64,000 nucleotides of DNA from Siphlonurus alternatus (GCA_949825025.1 OX463778.1:24237551-24301550), one strand, 5' to 3'; numbered from the stretch's first letter, positions 23,144-35,608 are shown. Made by a program: numbers and translations. Notes: generated from the sequence alone by a model not told the origin.

Positions 23144-23208
23144 ACAAATTTTGAGGTTGGTACTCAAATCCATTATCATCTATTGTTTAATCAATAAAGT
23201 AGACTTTC

Positions 23209-23266
23209 AACCCAGCATTTTCTACCATTTATAATGTAAATTTACATTAATGGTAGAAAATGCTGG
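23209..23266. repeat. Short near-perfect palindrome
   Basis: AACCCAGCATTTTCTACCAT and its inverse around an ATAATGTAAATTTACATTA centre. It could form a compact hairpin. The origin is unknown, possibly a small MITE. Confidence 0.6.
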
Positions 23267-23699
23267 GTTAAGTGTGACTTACTTAAGTAAGTCAGCCATG
23301 CAGTAGCTAGTGATTAAATAATTGTTTATCGCTGTCCACAGGTCCAAAGGTTATATAACTCTTTTGTGTTTAAGATTATATATATAGTTTTTCCGGTTTT
23401 TCTCAAAGACCATGCATTTTAATGGTCTCGAGCATATGGAAAAAATATATATTATTCGATCCTCCATGGTCTTGATCAAGGATAATACACTTCCTCCATG
23501 GTCTTGAGGCAAAGTTCCTTTGAGGCATGATACGCCTTTGAGGAACTTTGGTCTTGAGGTTCCTCTTTTCATTTTTAAATATACCGCTACTATAGTTCAG
23601 AAATACAAACATTGGAATCGTTGGAATGCAAATTATGCAAATGCTGAATAAGGGAATCTGAACATTCGGAACACGTTAAATTTCGTGCGATTTCGTGTG

Positions 23700-23835
23700 A
23701 GAGGAACTGAGGAACGCTTCATAAAGGCTTAAACTTGATTATGCTGGTGCTGGCCGCGAAGTGGCTGCACCGTACACGTCCTACAGAGTCCTACTACAAT
23801 TTACGATAAGTTCTTCAAGCTAATTCCTTAGCAAG
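23700..23835 (+). promoter_or_regulatory. Possible 5'-UTR exon / promoter of the SIAH-like gene
   Basis: A slightly GC-richer stretch ending TTAGCAAG|GTATGC. It could be the donor of the non-coding first exon, since the first coding exon begins just after an acceptor at 24746. Weak, position-based evidence. Confidence 0.3.
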
Positions 23836-24227
23836 GTATGCATATGTCTTCTACGTTTTAATACTATATTCACATAATAGTATGCATACTGTACAGTATG
23901 TATAGTCTAGACAACAATCAATATTATTTTGTAGATTGTAGTAAACTTTGCTCTGCGTATATAAAGCATATATGCATACATGTACATATATGCAGCCCAA
24001 CAGTTCTATTATAAGTCGTCTCCACATATCTTCGGTTTGCCGTCAAGGACTTGACCCTCCCATTAGTTTTGTATTGGAGGACAAATGAAAAGGTTCAAGG
24101 CCTCAAAACAAAGTGGAGACTATTTTGTGTACAGTATATAATAGTATGCATACAGTATCCATACCTCGGCCATCTACAAAATAAATCTTAAAATATTTAT
24201 TTAGATAAGATAAGCAGTGTGTACACA

Positions 24228-24491
24228 TTACATGCATTCACCCCTGCTTGCGGCTATTATGAGTATTCCACCACGGTGGCTCGCTTGCTTACGGCTGATC
24301 GACTCTCTCAGCCCCTCCCTAAACTCACCAACACTTTGAACATCCACAAGCCCAGAATCCAGCAAATTCCACTCCCTCACCATTCTTCTCAAGAAAGAAT
24401 ACTTGCCCATATCATTTTTGCTTCCCTCATACTCCAACTTCCAATCATGGTCCCTCCTACCCTTATAACGCCCTTTCTCGATCAGTACCAT
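24228..24491 (-). pseudogene. LINE reverse-transcriptase C-terminal relic
   Basis: An open minus-strand stretch reads GKYSFLRRMVREWNLLD followed by a FREGLRES-type tail. This is the general pattern of the last residues of non-LTR retrotransposon ORF2 (a ...FF.NRVV..WN.LP... FK..L motif). Only this C-terminal piece is present, in the presumed 5'-UTR intron of the SIAH-like gene. An inactive fragment. Confidence 0.5.
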
Positions 24492-24760
24492 TGCTAAGCT
24501 CCTAATATCCTACTGGCGACAGACGGGCATTTTGGGCGCTGTTGAGTCTACACGATTCTAAGATCTGTATACATACTGTATATTATCTCTCACTTTATTC
24601 TGGGTGTGGCATGGCTCTATCTAGCAGCAGTATTAATTTCGTAATGCTACGTTTGGAAACAGGTACTTAAAGACTTGTAGGGGGTGTACGGTATTGTAAC
24701 CGTTTGCATTTTAAATATTTCTTTAAAACTTTTTTCTTTTCTTTCAGTTGTTTCTTGCAC

Positions 24761-24887
24761 ATGGGAACTCCTCCTGACGGTTTTAAACCAAGGAGAATGG
24801 ACAAGGAAAAGTGGAAGAGAATAATTCAGCCTGACGGAGACTCTGACTCTTCACTTGATTGCTGGGACGACGGTTTAAACGGAAGCA
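24761..24887 (+). CDS. SIAH-like coding exon 1
   Basis: Preceded by the acceptor TTTCTTTCAG at 24746. Encodes MGTPPDGFKPRRMDKEKWKR and an acidic tail, then donor GTAAGT. The exon's linkage to exon 2 rests on matching phase and strong splice sites. Confidence 0.65.
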
Positions 24888-27361
24888 GTAAGTCAGTCAA
24901 TAATTTTAGCTCCTTTCAAAGGCTAACGATAAATATGACTCAACAAAAACTGAACATATTACATACGGGTTAATTAAAATGTTTCTAATTTAATGAATAA
25001 AAAATTGAACATGATAATGAATTTGGGAGCCCTTAATAAAAAATTAATATCACGCTCTGAATGGGCCTCCGGGGTGTAATTTTTTTACTGGCTCAATCAA
25101 AAGAGGAGGTCGAAAAATATCCCTTAGATTTTTTTGCGATTTTTTTAAGCACTGCATCATACCTAGAATGGAGATTAAAAATGTATCTTGACCTAGAGGC
25201 TCCATCCGCAACGCCTATGACGTCATTACATTCTTTGGGTCAACTATATAATGTTTCTAAACAAACACATTGCTATGGAAACAAATAATTATTTTTAATA
25301 AACAAGCAACAAAGCAATAATTTTTTACAAGTGTTATATAGTTGAACCAAAGAATGTAATGACGTCATAGGCGTTGCGAATGAAGCCTCCAGGTCAAGAG
25401 ACATTTTTAATCTCCATTCTAGGTATGATGCAGTGCTTAAAAAAAATCGCAAAAAAATCTAAGGGATATTTTTCGACCTCCTCTTTTGATTGAGCCAGTA
25501 AAAAAATGACACTCCGTAAGCCCATTGGAGATCTTTATTTTAATATTTTAGTTGTTATTCTTTTAAATTTCTATTCCATACTTTGGTAACACTGGTCTTT
25601 CTAGGCACTGATGATGTTTTTGTTGTTACAGACAGCTCCAACCAGAGTGCTCTCTCTGCCGTACGTCTGAAGCATTTTCTGACTGGAGGCTCCAGCACTC
25701 CCCGCCGCACCATGGCAGGCAACGAGGAGCAGGAGGGAGGGCCAGGCCCCAGCAACAACAACAACAATGAGCCTCGTCCTGGCCCCAGCGGCAGCCCTGG
25801 TATGATGGTAGATAGTCCCAGCAACCGTATCATGAGCCTGACTCCTCCTCTGCAGTTGCGCCCTCCCCCACCCCTCGCAGCACCCGCGACAAGCTCTCAG
25901 CCAAGCTCAAGCACCCCTAGTCCTCGTACCCTGGGACAAATAATGGGCAGAATGGCATCCAGACACCGTCGCGCTCACTTCCAGGACACGGTAAGCTTTG
26001 AGAACCGTCTACAGAGGATGAGAGACAGACTGCAGCAACAACGACAAATGCGTCACAACGAACAGTATCGTAACCAACACCCCAAAGACGTTTACTGTAA
26101 TCAACGCTCAGCTCATTCTCCCGTCCTTTCTTCAGGTCTTGCAAGTTTAAGATCAATGATGCGCTGTGGTAATAATCCTGATTGGTTGAAACTGAGCGGT
26201 CAAAACAGGCCATCTGCTGCACCTGTTTCTAGATGGATTACACCTGTTGTGACAACAGGGCCAATGGGTCCTTCACATTCTAGCTATATAACTTTGGATC
26301 ACTGGAGAGTGGAAAATCCCACACAAGAGGCAGCCACCAATCTCTCGGTGGCTTCAACTTCTGGCGGCGATGCCCAGCCCCCTAATGAGGTTGAAGCTCC
26401 TCTTCCAGAATCTCCTGCAAGCCCCATATTGCCAGAGCAGGAAGTGATCCTACCAGAGCCAGTAGCAGGACCCAGTGAGGAACCAACTGCTGAAGGGGCT
26501 GCTCCAGCTCCAGATGTGGGCCCCCCTGCTAAGCGGGCTCGCACAGATGACTCTGCTACCCTCCGTTGTCCCGAAAGTGCTCTCAATACCAGCATTCTGT
26601 CCATGCTGGAGTGTCCCGTGTGTCTCGAGCACATGGGCCCTCCCATCCACCAGTGTCGTCGGGGTCACCTGGTCTGCAACAGCTGCCGAGCTCAGCTGCT
26701 CACTTGCCCCACTTGTCGTTCCCGCTTTACAGACCTTCGTAACTTAGCTCTGGAACGTATCGCTGAGCTGCTTCTCTTCCCATGCAAGAATGACCAGTGC
26801 GGTCAGAGTTTCCAGCTTGGTGGCAAGGAAGTGCACGAACTGAACTGCCCTTGGCGTGTCTACAGCTGCATGGCTCAGAACTGCCAATGGCAAGGACTTC
26901 ACAAGAGTCTGTTGGCCCATGTTCAGGAGCAGCACTCTGAACTAATATTAGTTGGAGCCTCACACCGTCTGGAGATGCCTCTTGACATAACCTTCAGTCG
27001 TAACTACGTCTTCTCGGCTTGGGGAGAGCTCTTCAGAGCCAACATGCAGCGAGGACCTAACAACAACTCAGTCCACAGTCTGGCTCAGTACCTGGGACCG
27101 GTGTCTCGTGCTGCAGAGTTCTGTTTTACCTTCAAGATGGAAAAGACAGACGCTGCTGGTGTGGCTCGCAGTATCAAATTTGAGCGCTCCATGCACACGG
27201 ACAACATACGACTGAGCCAGGTGTACGCCTCGGGAGATGCCTTCTGTGTCGGCGTAGAGCAAGCCAAGCACTTCACGAGTGACAGGAAGACCATTTTGCA
27301 AATCCAGCTCGAGAAGGTCACTCCTCCCCGTGTGCGACCAATAGAACCAACAAGTCAGTGA
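24761..27361 (+). CDS. SIAH/Sina-type RING E3 ubiquitin ligase with long N-terminal extension
   Basis: SIAH proteins attach ubiquitin to signalling substrates and target them for proteasomal degradation. Exons 24761-24887 and 25632-27361 join in frame (AGCA|GTAAGT to TTACAG|AC) to 618 aa, about twice the usual 280-325 aa. Residues 1-369 are low complexity and rich in Pro, Ser, Asn and Gln, with a PAKRART nuclear-signal-like motif at 341-347. The RING finger is at 370-404 (C370, C373, C384, H388, C391, C394, C401, C404; the order is C3-H-C4, giving SIAH-like GHLVC). The two SIAH zinc fingers follow with all ligands present: C427, C432, H444, C448 and C455, C460, H472, H477. Residues 478-610 occupy the place of the TRAF-like substrate-binding domain but are divergent. 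A second Met in excellent Kozak context (CGCACCATGG at 25712) at residue 70 is an alternative start. AATAAA is at 27486-27491. Confidence 0.88.
25060..25526. mobile_element. Palindromic MITE family C in the SIAH-like intron
   Basis: A 467-bp foldback with arms AATGGGC...TTTTTACTGGCTCAATCAAA, GAGGAGGTCGAAAAATATCC and GATGCAGTGCTTAAAA, each present in inverse on the other side. The unpaired centre is about 70 bp. Each arm holds a TGACGTCA (25218-25225 and 25360-25367). It is transcribed with the intron and so could form a long dsRNA stem. Confidence 0.8.
25632..27361 (+). CDS. SIAH-like coding exon 2 (RING, SIAH zinc fingers, C-terminal domain)
   Basis: A 1.73-kb open exon ending in TGA. It carries all the recognisable SIAH-family domains. 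An internal GTAAGC at 25991 and TTTCTTCAG at 26127-26135 could act as an optional intron, but removing it would bring an early stop. Confidence 0.9.
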
Positions 27362-27485
27362 GTGACCAAGAGAAGAGACGGGCATCACAGGCCTATTCCT
27401 GCATACATACCGTGGTCACTTTATTAAATTACATTCTTAAGTAAAAGATGTGTTAAATTTAAGTTGTTTTCTTTCAGTTTAATTA

Positions 27486-27491
27486 AATAAA
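27486..27491 (+). terminator. SIAH-like polyadenylation signal
   Basis: AATAAA 125 bases after the stop codon, in an AT-rich 3' flank. Confidence 0.55.
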
Positions 27492-27499
27492 TATGCATG

Positions 27500-28939
27500 C
27501 TATTTTTTTGTGACAGTGGTTTTGGTTTTGGTTTACAATTTGTCATAAATATTTTGTGTATCCTAAAATATTTACTTTTGGTTGTCTTCTTACTAAATTT
27601 TTGACATAGCTAAAGTGTAAAAAAATTAGCAGATCATTAACTGTACCGACGGGAGACTTAAAAGTGTCTTGTTGTTTACGTCGTATCAGCAACGATGTGT
27701 ATTGAATTTGTGGAGTGAAGGTCAGTCGATGCCTTTCTTCTTATCACTAATACCTTGATTCCAAACGTCTTTTCTGACGTCACCCACAAGACCTGTGTAC
27801 AAACAATTTTAAGTCCCCCGCCGGTACAACACTTGCCATACTACAATTATTAATTTGTACTCTACCATATTTACAGCAAAATTTAATAAAGCAGCTATTA
27901 AAACTGCTTAGTAAATTTGTCAAACTGACAATTTTTAATGATCTAACTAATGTAAAAAATTTCATATGACCCAATACAGAGTATATACTGTATTTTAGTT
28001 TTTATTTACTTACTATATTGATTACATTGTTAAGTTCTATAAGGATTGTATGGTTGCTGTGAGCTAGGTCAACGCTGTGCCAGAAAATTAAAGGTATGCC
28101 TTGAACAGTTTCTAGGAAGGGAGGAAGGGCCTAGTAAACTTATTAAGGACAACAATACTTCAATCACAATTTCGGTTAAGTGCCTTTTTTTTTAAATGCC
28201 ATTAGCACAGCAGCAATAATTCATTTCTTTTTCTTGCAGCATAAAACTAAAAAGTGTACGTAGTAATTGTTGTATTAGTTAATTTTTATAATCCTTAATT
28301 TTAATGTGGCTATGCATAAGTTGTCATTTAGCACAGTAAAACAAATAACTGTTGTTATTTGTTTACAAATTAAACCAAGGTGAAAAGGTAATAAAATAAT
28401 TATTTTATTTCTCATTGTTCAATGGGTCATTTCTGAAAATAATATTTTAGTGGTAACATTTTCAATGTTAATACAATTTTTTAATGTTGAATTCTAAACT
28501 TGATCCATGCAACAAAGAGTATATCTTCGGGGAAAGGGGGGGGGGGATACAGGCTATTTTAAGTGTATACTGGCAGCTATCATATTTGTTTTGTTGAACC
28601 CACTCAGTTTTACCAAAATAATTAAATATAACTCTATTTAAAAAAAGAAAATAAATAATATTTTTTATTAGTGTCGCCTTGGTAAATTGATATAAATATC
28701 CTATTTTAAAACTTAATTATTTTGTACATTTGTTAAGATTAGTAATTATACTTTAATGATGTATGAGGTTTATCACTTAATTGCTTATCTAATTGCATTT
28801 CTTATTAACTGTAACCTTCCTATAAAATATCAACATTTGGACTGACCATAAATGTTGTTGATATAATTAAAATATTAAATAGTTCAAGATTTTTTTAAAA
28901 AAATATGAAGATGCATATAAAATTGCTTATTTAATTAAA

Positions 28940-28994
<55 letters not shown>

Positions 28995-29631
28995 ATTAGT
29001 GCATAATCTACAGTTCTATATTAATATGAATGTACTGTTGATTAAAACTGATTTAGTGCACATATATTTTTTTGAGTGCAGGTCTTAATTGTTTGCATCA
29101 CTGAAATTTAAGAAAAATGTGTTCGCTGTAATATCGCTATATCTCTTGAGTCATCCAATAAAGAAATAAATAATCTAAAACTTAAAAAATTTGTATGAAT
29201 AAATGCTTATTCTTCAATTATTTCGGTATTTTAGTGTTAAAAAAACAAGTACTTAGATAAAATACATATTATGTCATATATGCAATTCAATAGTATATAA
29301 TTTAATTATAATCAATATTTTTCTGTCTCTCTCCATGCTTGTATCGTCATAAATTTTACTGGATCAAAATAAGGAAGTTGTGTAGTTTATATTATTTTAT
29401 TTAAAAGAAGAAAAACAGATAGCTTTTGTAAAAAGAAAAAGATTTTTAAAAATAATTTGAAAGCAAACCTGTAGATTTACATGTAATACAAACTTGCATG
29501 CTCTGTCTTTAAAAAAATGTGGTACTAGCTTGAATGCTCAATAGACCAACTATATATTATATGCTTATGATGTGCGCGGTTTCAACTTCCAAATTTGACA
29601 CCGACAACTGACTGTGAGATAATAATGTCAA
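27500..29631. other. Gene-free interval
   Basis: AT-rich. Contains a TGACGTCA at 27775, a poly-G run near 28540 and a (CA)n tract. No coding or RNA gene is supported. Confidence 0.65.
28941..28990. repeat. (CA)n microsatellite
   Basis: About 24 CA units. Confidence 0.95.
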
Positions 29632-29635
29632 TTAA

Positions 29636-30126
29636 GGGGAAGATAACACGAAACATTGATTGTCCCATTTGGTTAACATGTAAACCTTAGCAACCTCATA
29701 ATAATTCTGAATTTTTTTATGAGAGACAGTTCTTAGCACCAAAAAAATGTAGAAAAAATTTCAAAACTATCGCTCGATCCGATTTTTTTAAATTAATTTT
29801 GCAAGAATCGAGTGCTTTGAAGGGCAATTTGTAGACGGCCGAGGTAATAATGCTGCTGGCTTACCTCGTAAAGGGATATGGCGTCATGTTATGTATGTAA
29901 TTTTTTAAATTTCCAGTATATAGGGCTTTCCCATGGAGACCTAAACTAATAAATTAATATAAAAAAAAAAAAAAAATGGATTGTACGATTGTTTTGAATT
30001 TTTTTCTGCATTTTTTTGGTGCTATAAACTGTCTCTAAAAAAAATTCAGAATTATTATGAGGTTGCTAAGGTTTACATGTTGTTCAAATGGGACTACAAC
30101 AATCAATGTTTTGTGTTATCTTACCC
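29636..30126. mobile_element. Palindromic MITE in a TTAA site (copy 2)
   Basis: Ends GGGGAAGATAACACGA and the inverse TGTGTTATCTTACCC, flanked by TTAA on both sides (29632-29635, 30127-30130). The arms match the 1721-2104 copy, but the loop (CTTTCCCATGGAGACC) is in the opposite orientation. About 105 bp of extra sequence at 29805-29915 is absent from copy 1. Confidence 0.75.
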
Positions 30127-30494
30127 TTAACTTCTATACTAAAATTGCTACTGCAACTTTCGATATCCTACAATCAGGGTGTGAGCATATAGTTACGTCA
30201 TATATTATATGTATCCATTCTCATGATGTAGGAACTAGGAATCCCATGGCATGTTATTCTTCTGCAATGGTCTTCTATCATGATGTCTTCAACTAGGCAT
30301 TAGAAAAAAAACACTCAAAGAATTTACCTTCCTCCGCACTGCAATTTCCCCAATAACTGCGTCATGGATCTTAAAGTCGCTACCAGAGAGCAAGCAAGAG
30401 AAATTGAATTCAGTCACAGCTAGCTTGTTACTAAAGATAAATATACTGTATTGCACTGATAAATATACTGCATGTCTAGTTAACTTGACAATTA

Positions 30495-30817
30495 ATGGAG
30501 TACCGACCTCAAAAATTTTTATAGCTGAAATGGATAGAGGATGAAAAGTTATGTTACTCTGATTTTTTTCAGATTTTTTAGGGACCGGGAAGTATTGCTA
30601 AAAAGTTTTGGCGAGGTCGGGTTCGAATCCACATCCCTTTTGGGTCCTATCTTTTATTAAGAGAGGCGGCAAGAGGCGGCACTTTTTCTGCACTTTCAAT
30701 AATTTTTAAAAAATAGTTGCCGGGTTCTAAAAAATCTGAAAAAAATCAGAGTAGCATAATAAGTACTTTGCACCCTCTATCCATTTCTGCAATAAAAAAT
30801 TGAGGTCGGTACTCCAT
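30495..30817. mobile_element. MITE family B, copy 4
   Basis: Ends ATGGAGTACCGACCTC and GAGGTCGGTACTCCAT. Subterminal arms are as in the other copies. The centre is diverged (AGGCGGCAAGAGGCGGC) and lacks TGACGTCA. Confidence 0.85.
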
Positions 30818-33800
30818 TGTGTTTTTATCGTATACAGCATTTTATAATTAACTTATACAAAAGCCCAATGTTTTTTAACATTTTTTTTCATGTGTGGGAT
30901 TTTTTTAAATCCCACACATGAAAATTATGAAAAAAAAAAAATAAATAAATATTCTGCACTACATCCCCCGCCTAGCTATCAGTATATAGCTAAAATATCA
31001 TAGTTATACAAACTCGAGCTATATTTATTTAACATGAAGTTCCATTTATCCATATTTAAGTAGTCAACTTTAATTACTTTAAAGATTAATAACTCAAAAA
31101 CTAGCTCGAATTTGTATACCTAATATTTTAGCTACTGATAGGAGATGTAGAGGAGAACATCTGATTTTTTTTTCATCATTTTCATGTGTGGAATTTTTTT
31201 TAACATTCGGCGTGTTACCTTCACCTAAGTTTAAAGTAACAATTAACATTTTATAGGTAAATTTAAATTTCACACATATTTATCTTTCTGCAAGGACTTT
31301 CCAATCAGAACATTAATAATAGCGATAAATTGCAGAAATTGCTTACTATTACAGTCTTATTACCATAATTTATTTGCAAAATAAAATAATATAAATTTAA
31401 AAAAAAAGGGCTGGAAGGGGTTTATTTTAAATAAAAGAATAGTTGATGCAACAATTTCTTGTCCATTTTATTTAACAAAAAGCCAAGAAAAAAGAGTTTT
31501 GCGGCCACTGAAAGAGGGCGCTGTTTTCATATCGAGCCTACAGGATTTCTGCGCTAGTTAAATTGTGTGTTGGTGATGCTTGCCGGCCTGTTGGATCGCA
31601 AGATAGCGAGGGAATATTTACAACATTAGACATCAGGCTTTCCAATTTCACGCATTGAATAATAGGACTGAAAAGTTACATGCTAGTATAAATTATTATT
31701 TATTACAACATATTCCTGTAGGCAGGATAGAGGAGCAAAAAGAGTTTCCTTTTTTGTCGTCTTTAAATCTTTTTCCAAAGCAAATATCTAATAAAAAGCA
31801 TTTTTTTTTAATATAAGCTACTCAATTATCTAATTTCTAAAGTTCATATAAATAGTCTACATCACGATTGGCTCATTGACAGAAATAAAAATTATTTTCT
31901 CTCTTTTTATTCGTGGGACAGGGCGGCAGGTTCAAGAGATGGCACTGCTTTTCACAATAAATAAATACTTTTTAACAGAACTAAAGTCTTATAAATTTTT
32001 GAAAACATTGTCTTAAAAAAATTTAAGTTATATATTATTATTCTATAGTATTTTTGTTTTATTTATTTATTTTTTTTTTTATTCAAAATCATCGAGTACA
32101 TTGCTAATACTAGAGATGAAATTTCAAATCCACATAATATGCCATTTCTGAAACTTGGGAAAACAGGGTGTCAAATATAAACGTCCACAAAAAGAGACTA
32201 TATATATATACATTTTTTTAAAGGGGCAATTGCTTTGCAGTTACCATCAACTTTGCAGAAACATTTCTGTTTAACTTCAATAAATAGAAATTTTAAATGT
32301 GCCTGTGTGTTTTTTTTTTTTTTTTTTTTTTTTTACATATTTCCATGTTTTTATTAGCACTTTGAATATTAATTTCATTTGTTATAAATGAATCATTTTT
32401 ACAAAAAAAGTTCTAGACAAAAATCATATTATACATTTTGTTATTATTATTCAACGACAAAAAATATTGCATTAGAAATTCTAAATGCAAAGTCAATGCA
32501 ACTCAGACTGAGATGTACATAAATCAAGAGACACTGGTGAACAAGGAGGGACACAAAACAGTAATTCAAGGGGAAATATGCTAGCAATGCAAAGGTACGT
32601 TTAGATGTAGCATACAAAAACTGGATCATAAAAATATTATTTTAATAAAGTAAATCCACAAGTTTATGTGCTACATTCAAGCAATTGGACCCCTTGCAGC
32701 CATAATTGGTTTGTTCCGTTTGTCATGTGTGCGTCTGTTTTATTTTGTTTTTAATTGTTCACATTGCCGTCACACTTTATTTTTATATAACAAATGACAA
32801 ATTTTTACCGACTATGGATGATTATTTAAATATTATGATGAACCCTTTTACTTTGCATTATTTTTGTAGTTATTTTTCTGTCACATTTTTTCTTTTATAT
32901 TTATTTTAAAAATCTCAAATGTTGTTATATACAAGTTCCTTTAGAGCATTTTTTTTTTTTTTTTTTTTTTTCACTTTTTTAATATTATGTAATCATTTTT
33001 TTTTTTTTTTAATATATTTTTTTTACCTTGGTTTTAGTTTTTCTTTCTTTCATACAGATAATAATTAGGTTTTGACACAACTGTTGCCTTTTGAAGAAAT
33101 ATCAATGTGAGTAACCCAAAATAGGAGTTGCTTTCTAAGCCTCTTCTTATATATGGGAAGAATAACAGAGGATTATGAACTTTTAATTGTCCATATATGA
33201 AAATTTTTCGGCAACAAAAAAATTTAATTAATACCCCTTAGCAATCAAGAGGTAGATACCAAACATAGAGCCGAGGAGAAAGTCAGTCAGCCATGTTGGA
33301 GATTGTGGAGGGGAAGTTAAAGCTAGCGGCAACGGCCAGCTGATCATTGCAACCCACACTTTCAGTGAGGAAGCAAGGAGGCAACTGCCAGTGGCTGGAG
33401 AGGCTACACGTAATAACTGCAGAGCTCAGAGCTCTGGTAACGCAACAAGCACAGGCCTGAGCGTTCATAATCAAATGTGGCTGGATTCAAGAGGTCTGTC
33501 AACTAAGGACAGACAGGAGGGGGGAAGAAAGTGACACCAATCTTTGAAAATATTATTTCATTGACATTTTTCCTCTCTTGAAACTTACATCGAAAGACAT
33601 AAGTATATTAATTGATGGACTGCAACATAAATATGTCTTTGAGGTGAGTGGACTTTGTCAAAGACTCTGATAAAAATAACTAGCTTGCTCACCGCTGAAC
33701 TCTTCATTCTACTTTTGTTGCAGTCTATTGATTTGTTTGTTTGTTTTATATATTAAATTATTTTTATTTTTACTGTAAAAATTATAAATAGAGGAAGTTG

Positions 33801-35608
33801 AAATATCAATTTGTAATATCACCATTTTCTCATAAAATATATTATTTAATATTACTTTTATAACATTATCAAAAATTGGCTTTGAATCGGTTACAGCTTT
33901 TGAGATAAGAGGAAGGCTCCGAAAACACACAAAACCAATAAAACTTGGTCATTTGGGTAAGAAAGTAGGTTAAATCCAATTAATTGAAAATTTTGAAATA
34001 ATATATTACAAAACACTGACTCTTTATTACCCACCCGATTGTTATTAATCGTCTCCTTCCTCCAAAGGGCACAAGTTTTAAAACAATAAGCTATTTGTGT
34101 GCTTGATAAAATAAAAATTAGGATTTGTTCATGAGCAAGGAACTTGTAAAAATTACAATTTGAACTTAAAAAAAAAAAAATCATTGCATAGGCCTAACCA
34201 AGAAAAATAAGTTAAAAAAAAAGGGGAATGTGAGGTTCAATCGGTTAGGATTATTTGCCCCCTGAATTGCAAGAGGTAAGTCTCATTCTTAAAGACTTTC
34301 ATTTTAATAATAATAATATATATTATTTTTTTTTAAATAACAGTGGCCATTATTAAGTATGTAACAGATTGTGTTTCCTGCAATGCATTCGGTCCCTGAA
34401 CACGGAGTCTCTCTGAGGAGGTGGAGGAGTAACCACATGGATGCAGCATCACAATATTAATTAATTATAACTTCTATTAATATGAATTATGTTAAGAATT
34501 AATTACTTTGCTCTTATTTTTCTTATTCTTCTTATTCTTCTTCTTTATCATACAAACTATAACGTGGTAGTTATTTAAATTTGTGGTTTTGAATAGTTGA
34601 AACAAAGAGGACAATGGAAGGATGAAATAAAAAAAAAAGGCCTTGTAATATCGAGATTCCAACTCTAGTATTGACATATGTAAAATAATTATTATTAAAT
34701 AATTTTTATTTAATATATTGGTTAATAAGTAATATAAATAATAATAATTAGCACATTAATTATCAAAATAGTTAAATAAAATCTTTAAAATCTCAATCCT
34801 TTGATTGTTGTCAGTGGAAAATGAAAATGGTCAGAATTACATTGTAATCAACATTTAATTTAGATAATTTTTTATTATTATTCTGTAATTAAATCTACTT
34901 TCACAACAATAAACCACTGAAAATATTATCAGTGTAATTAAGCACATTATAACAAGTAATAAAAAAGTAATAAAGTTGATAAAAATATTATTATTTTTAA
35001 ATAACAATCAAAGGATTGCTTTATATTGCTAAATTTTAAAAATATATTCTCTTTAAATGAATATACTAGTAAAACATTAAATAGTACCTCATGTTAAAAC
35101 CATAAAACTCAAGATGATACATAAAATTATCAGTGAGAAAGCTCTTTCCATTGCCCTCTCAGGCTGAGTAACATAATCTTTTAGGACTGGCAGATGACGA
35201 TAATTAGTCCCATACTGTTGACGACTGTCAGTCATGAATTATGAGGGAGGATGAGAGGAATAGTTAATTCTTGATTTTTCTCTTGTCTCTAAACATGTAC
35301 AGTTGTACACCATTACATTTTGTGTAAAAAGTCACTCACAGCACTTAAAGACATCTTAACAGGGCCTATAATAAAGAATGGTAGTATTTTTATTTATTAT
35401 TTTTTTTTTGAGAGGTAAATGGGGAAAAAAATGCGGAGTGGGCATTTTTTATTTAAAAGGAAGGGGATCAATACGAGCATTTGATGTCTTTTTTTTTTTT
35501 TAATTATTATTTTTTCATTATTATTAATTATTATTATTATTTTAATTTAACACTCAAAACCTTCTTCTTTATTTATAAAGTAGTTCAAGGCTAGTCTAGA
35601 GGCCTACG
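30818..35608. other. Gene-free interval; right part probably minibrain 3' UTR/flank
   Basis: AT-rich with long T runs (32310s, 32950s, 33000s). A minus-strand AATAAA lies at 35568-35573, only about 35 bases after the minibrain stop. Longer 3' UTRs are known for this family, so the end is not fixed. A palindromic CATGTGTGGGAT/ATCCCACACATG hairpin is at 30887-30925. No coding exon is supported; the short open stretch near 33283-33474 is not recognisable. Confidence 0.5.

Larger units (their letters stand above)
22214..23174. mobile_element. MITE family B, copy 3, split by two SINE-like insertions
   Basis: The left end TTGGAGTACCGACCTC is at 22216. The body resumes at about 22600 (ATCGGGAAGTATATTTTTTT) and includes two TGACGTCA sites (22653-22660, 22704-22711). 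The right arm runs to about 22822. The very end, TTTTGAGGTTGGTACTC, is displaced to about 23150. Removing about 22300-22595 and 22823-23143 restores the order seen in the intact copies. Confidence 0.7.

Noticed and set aside
22920..23147. TATATAAG near 22975 as a promoter, and the ORFs here
   Set aside because: Lies inside the SINE-like insertion; the same context recurs in the other copy's core.
24018..24121. Foldback element bounded by GTCTCCAC / GTGGAGAC
   Set aside because: Only the outer 8 bp and a few inner bases pair convincingly; too weak to list.
33283..33474. Cys-rich 63-codon minus-strand ORF
   Set aside because: No signal peptide, splice context or family match. More likely 3' flank of mnb.
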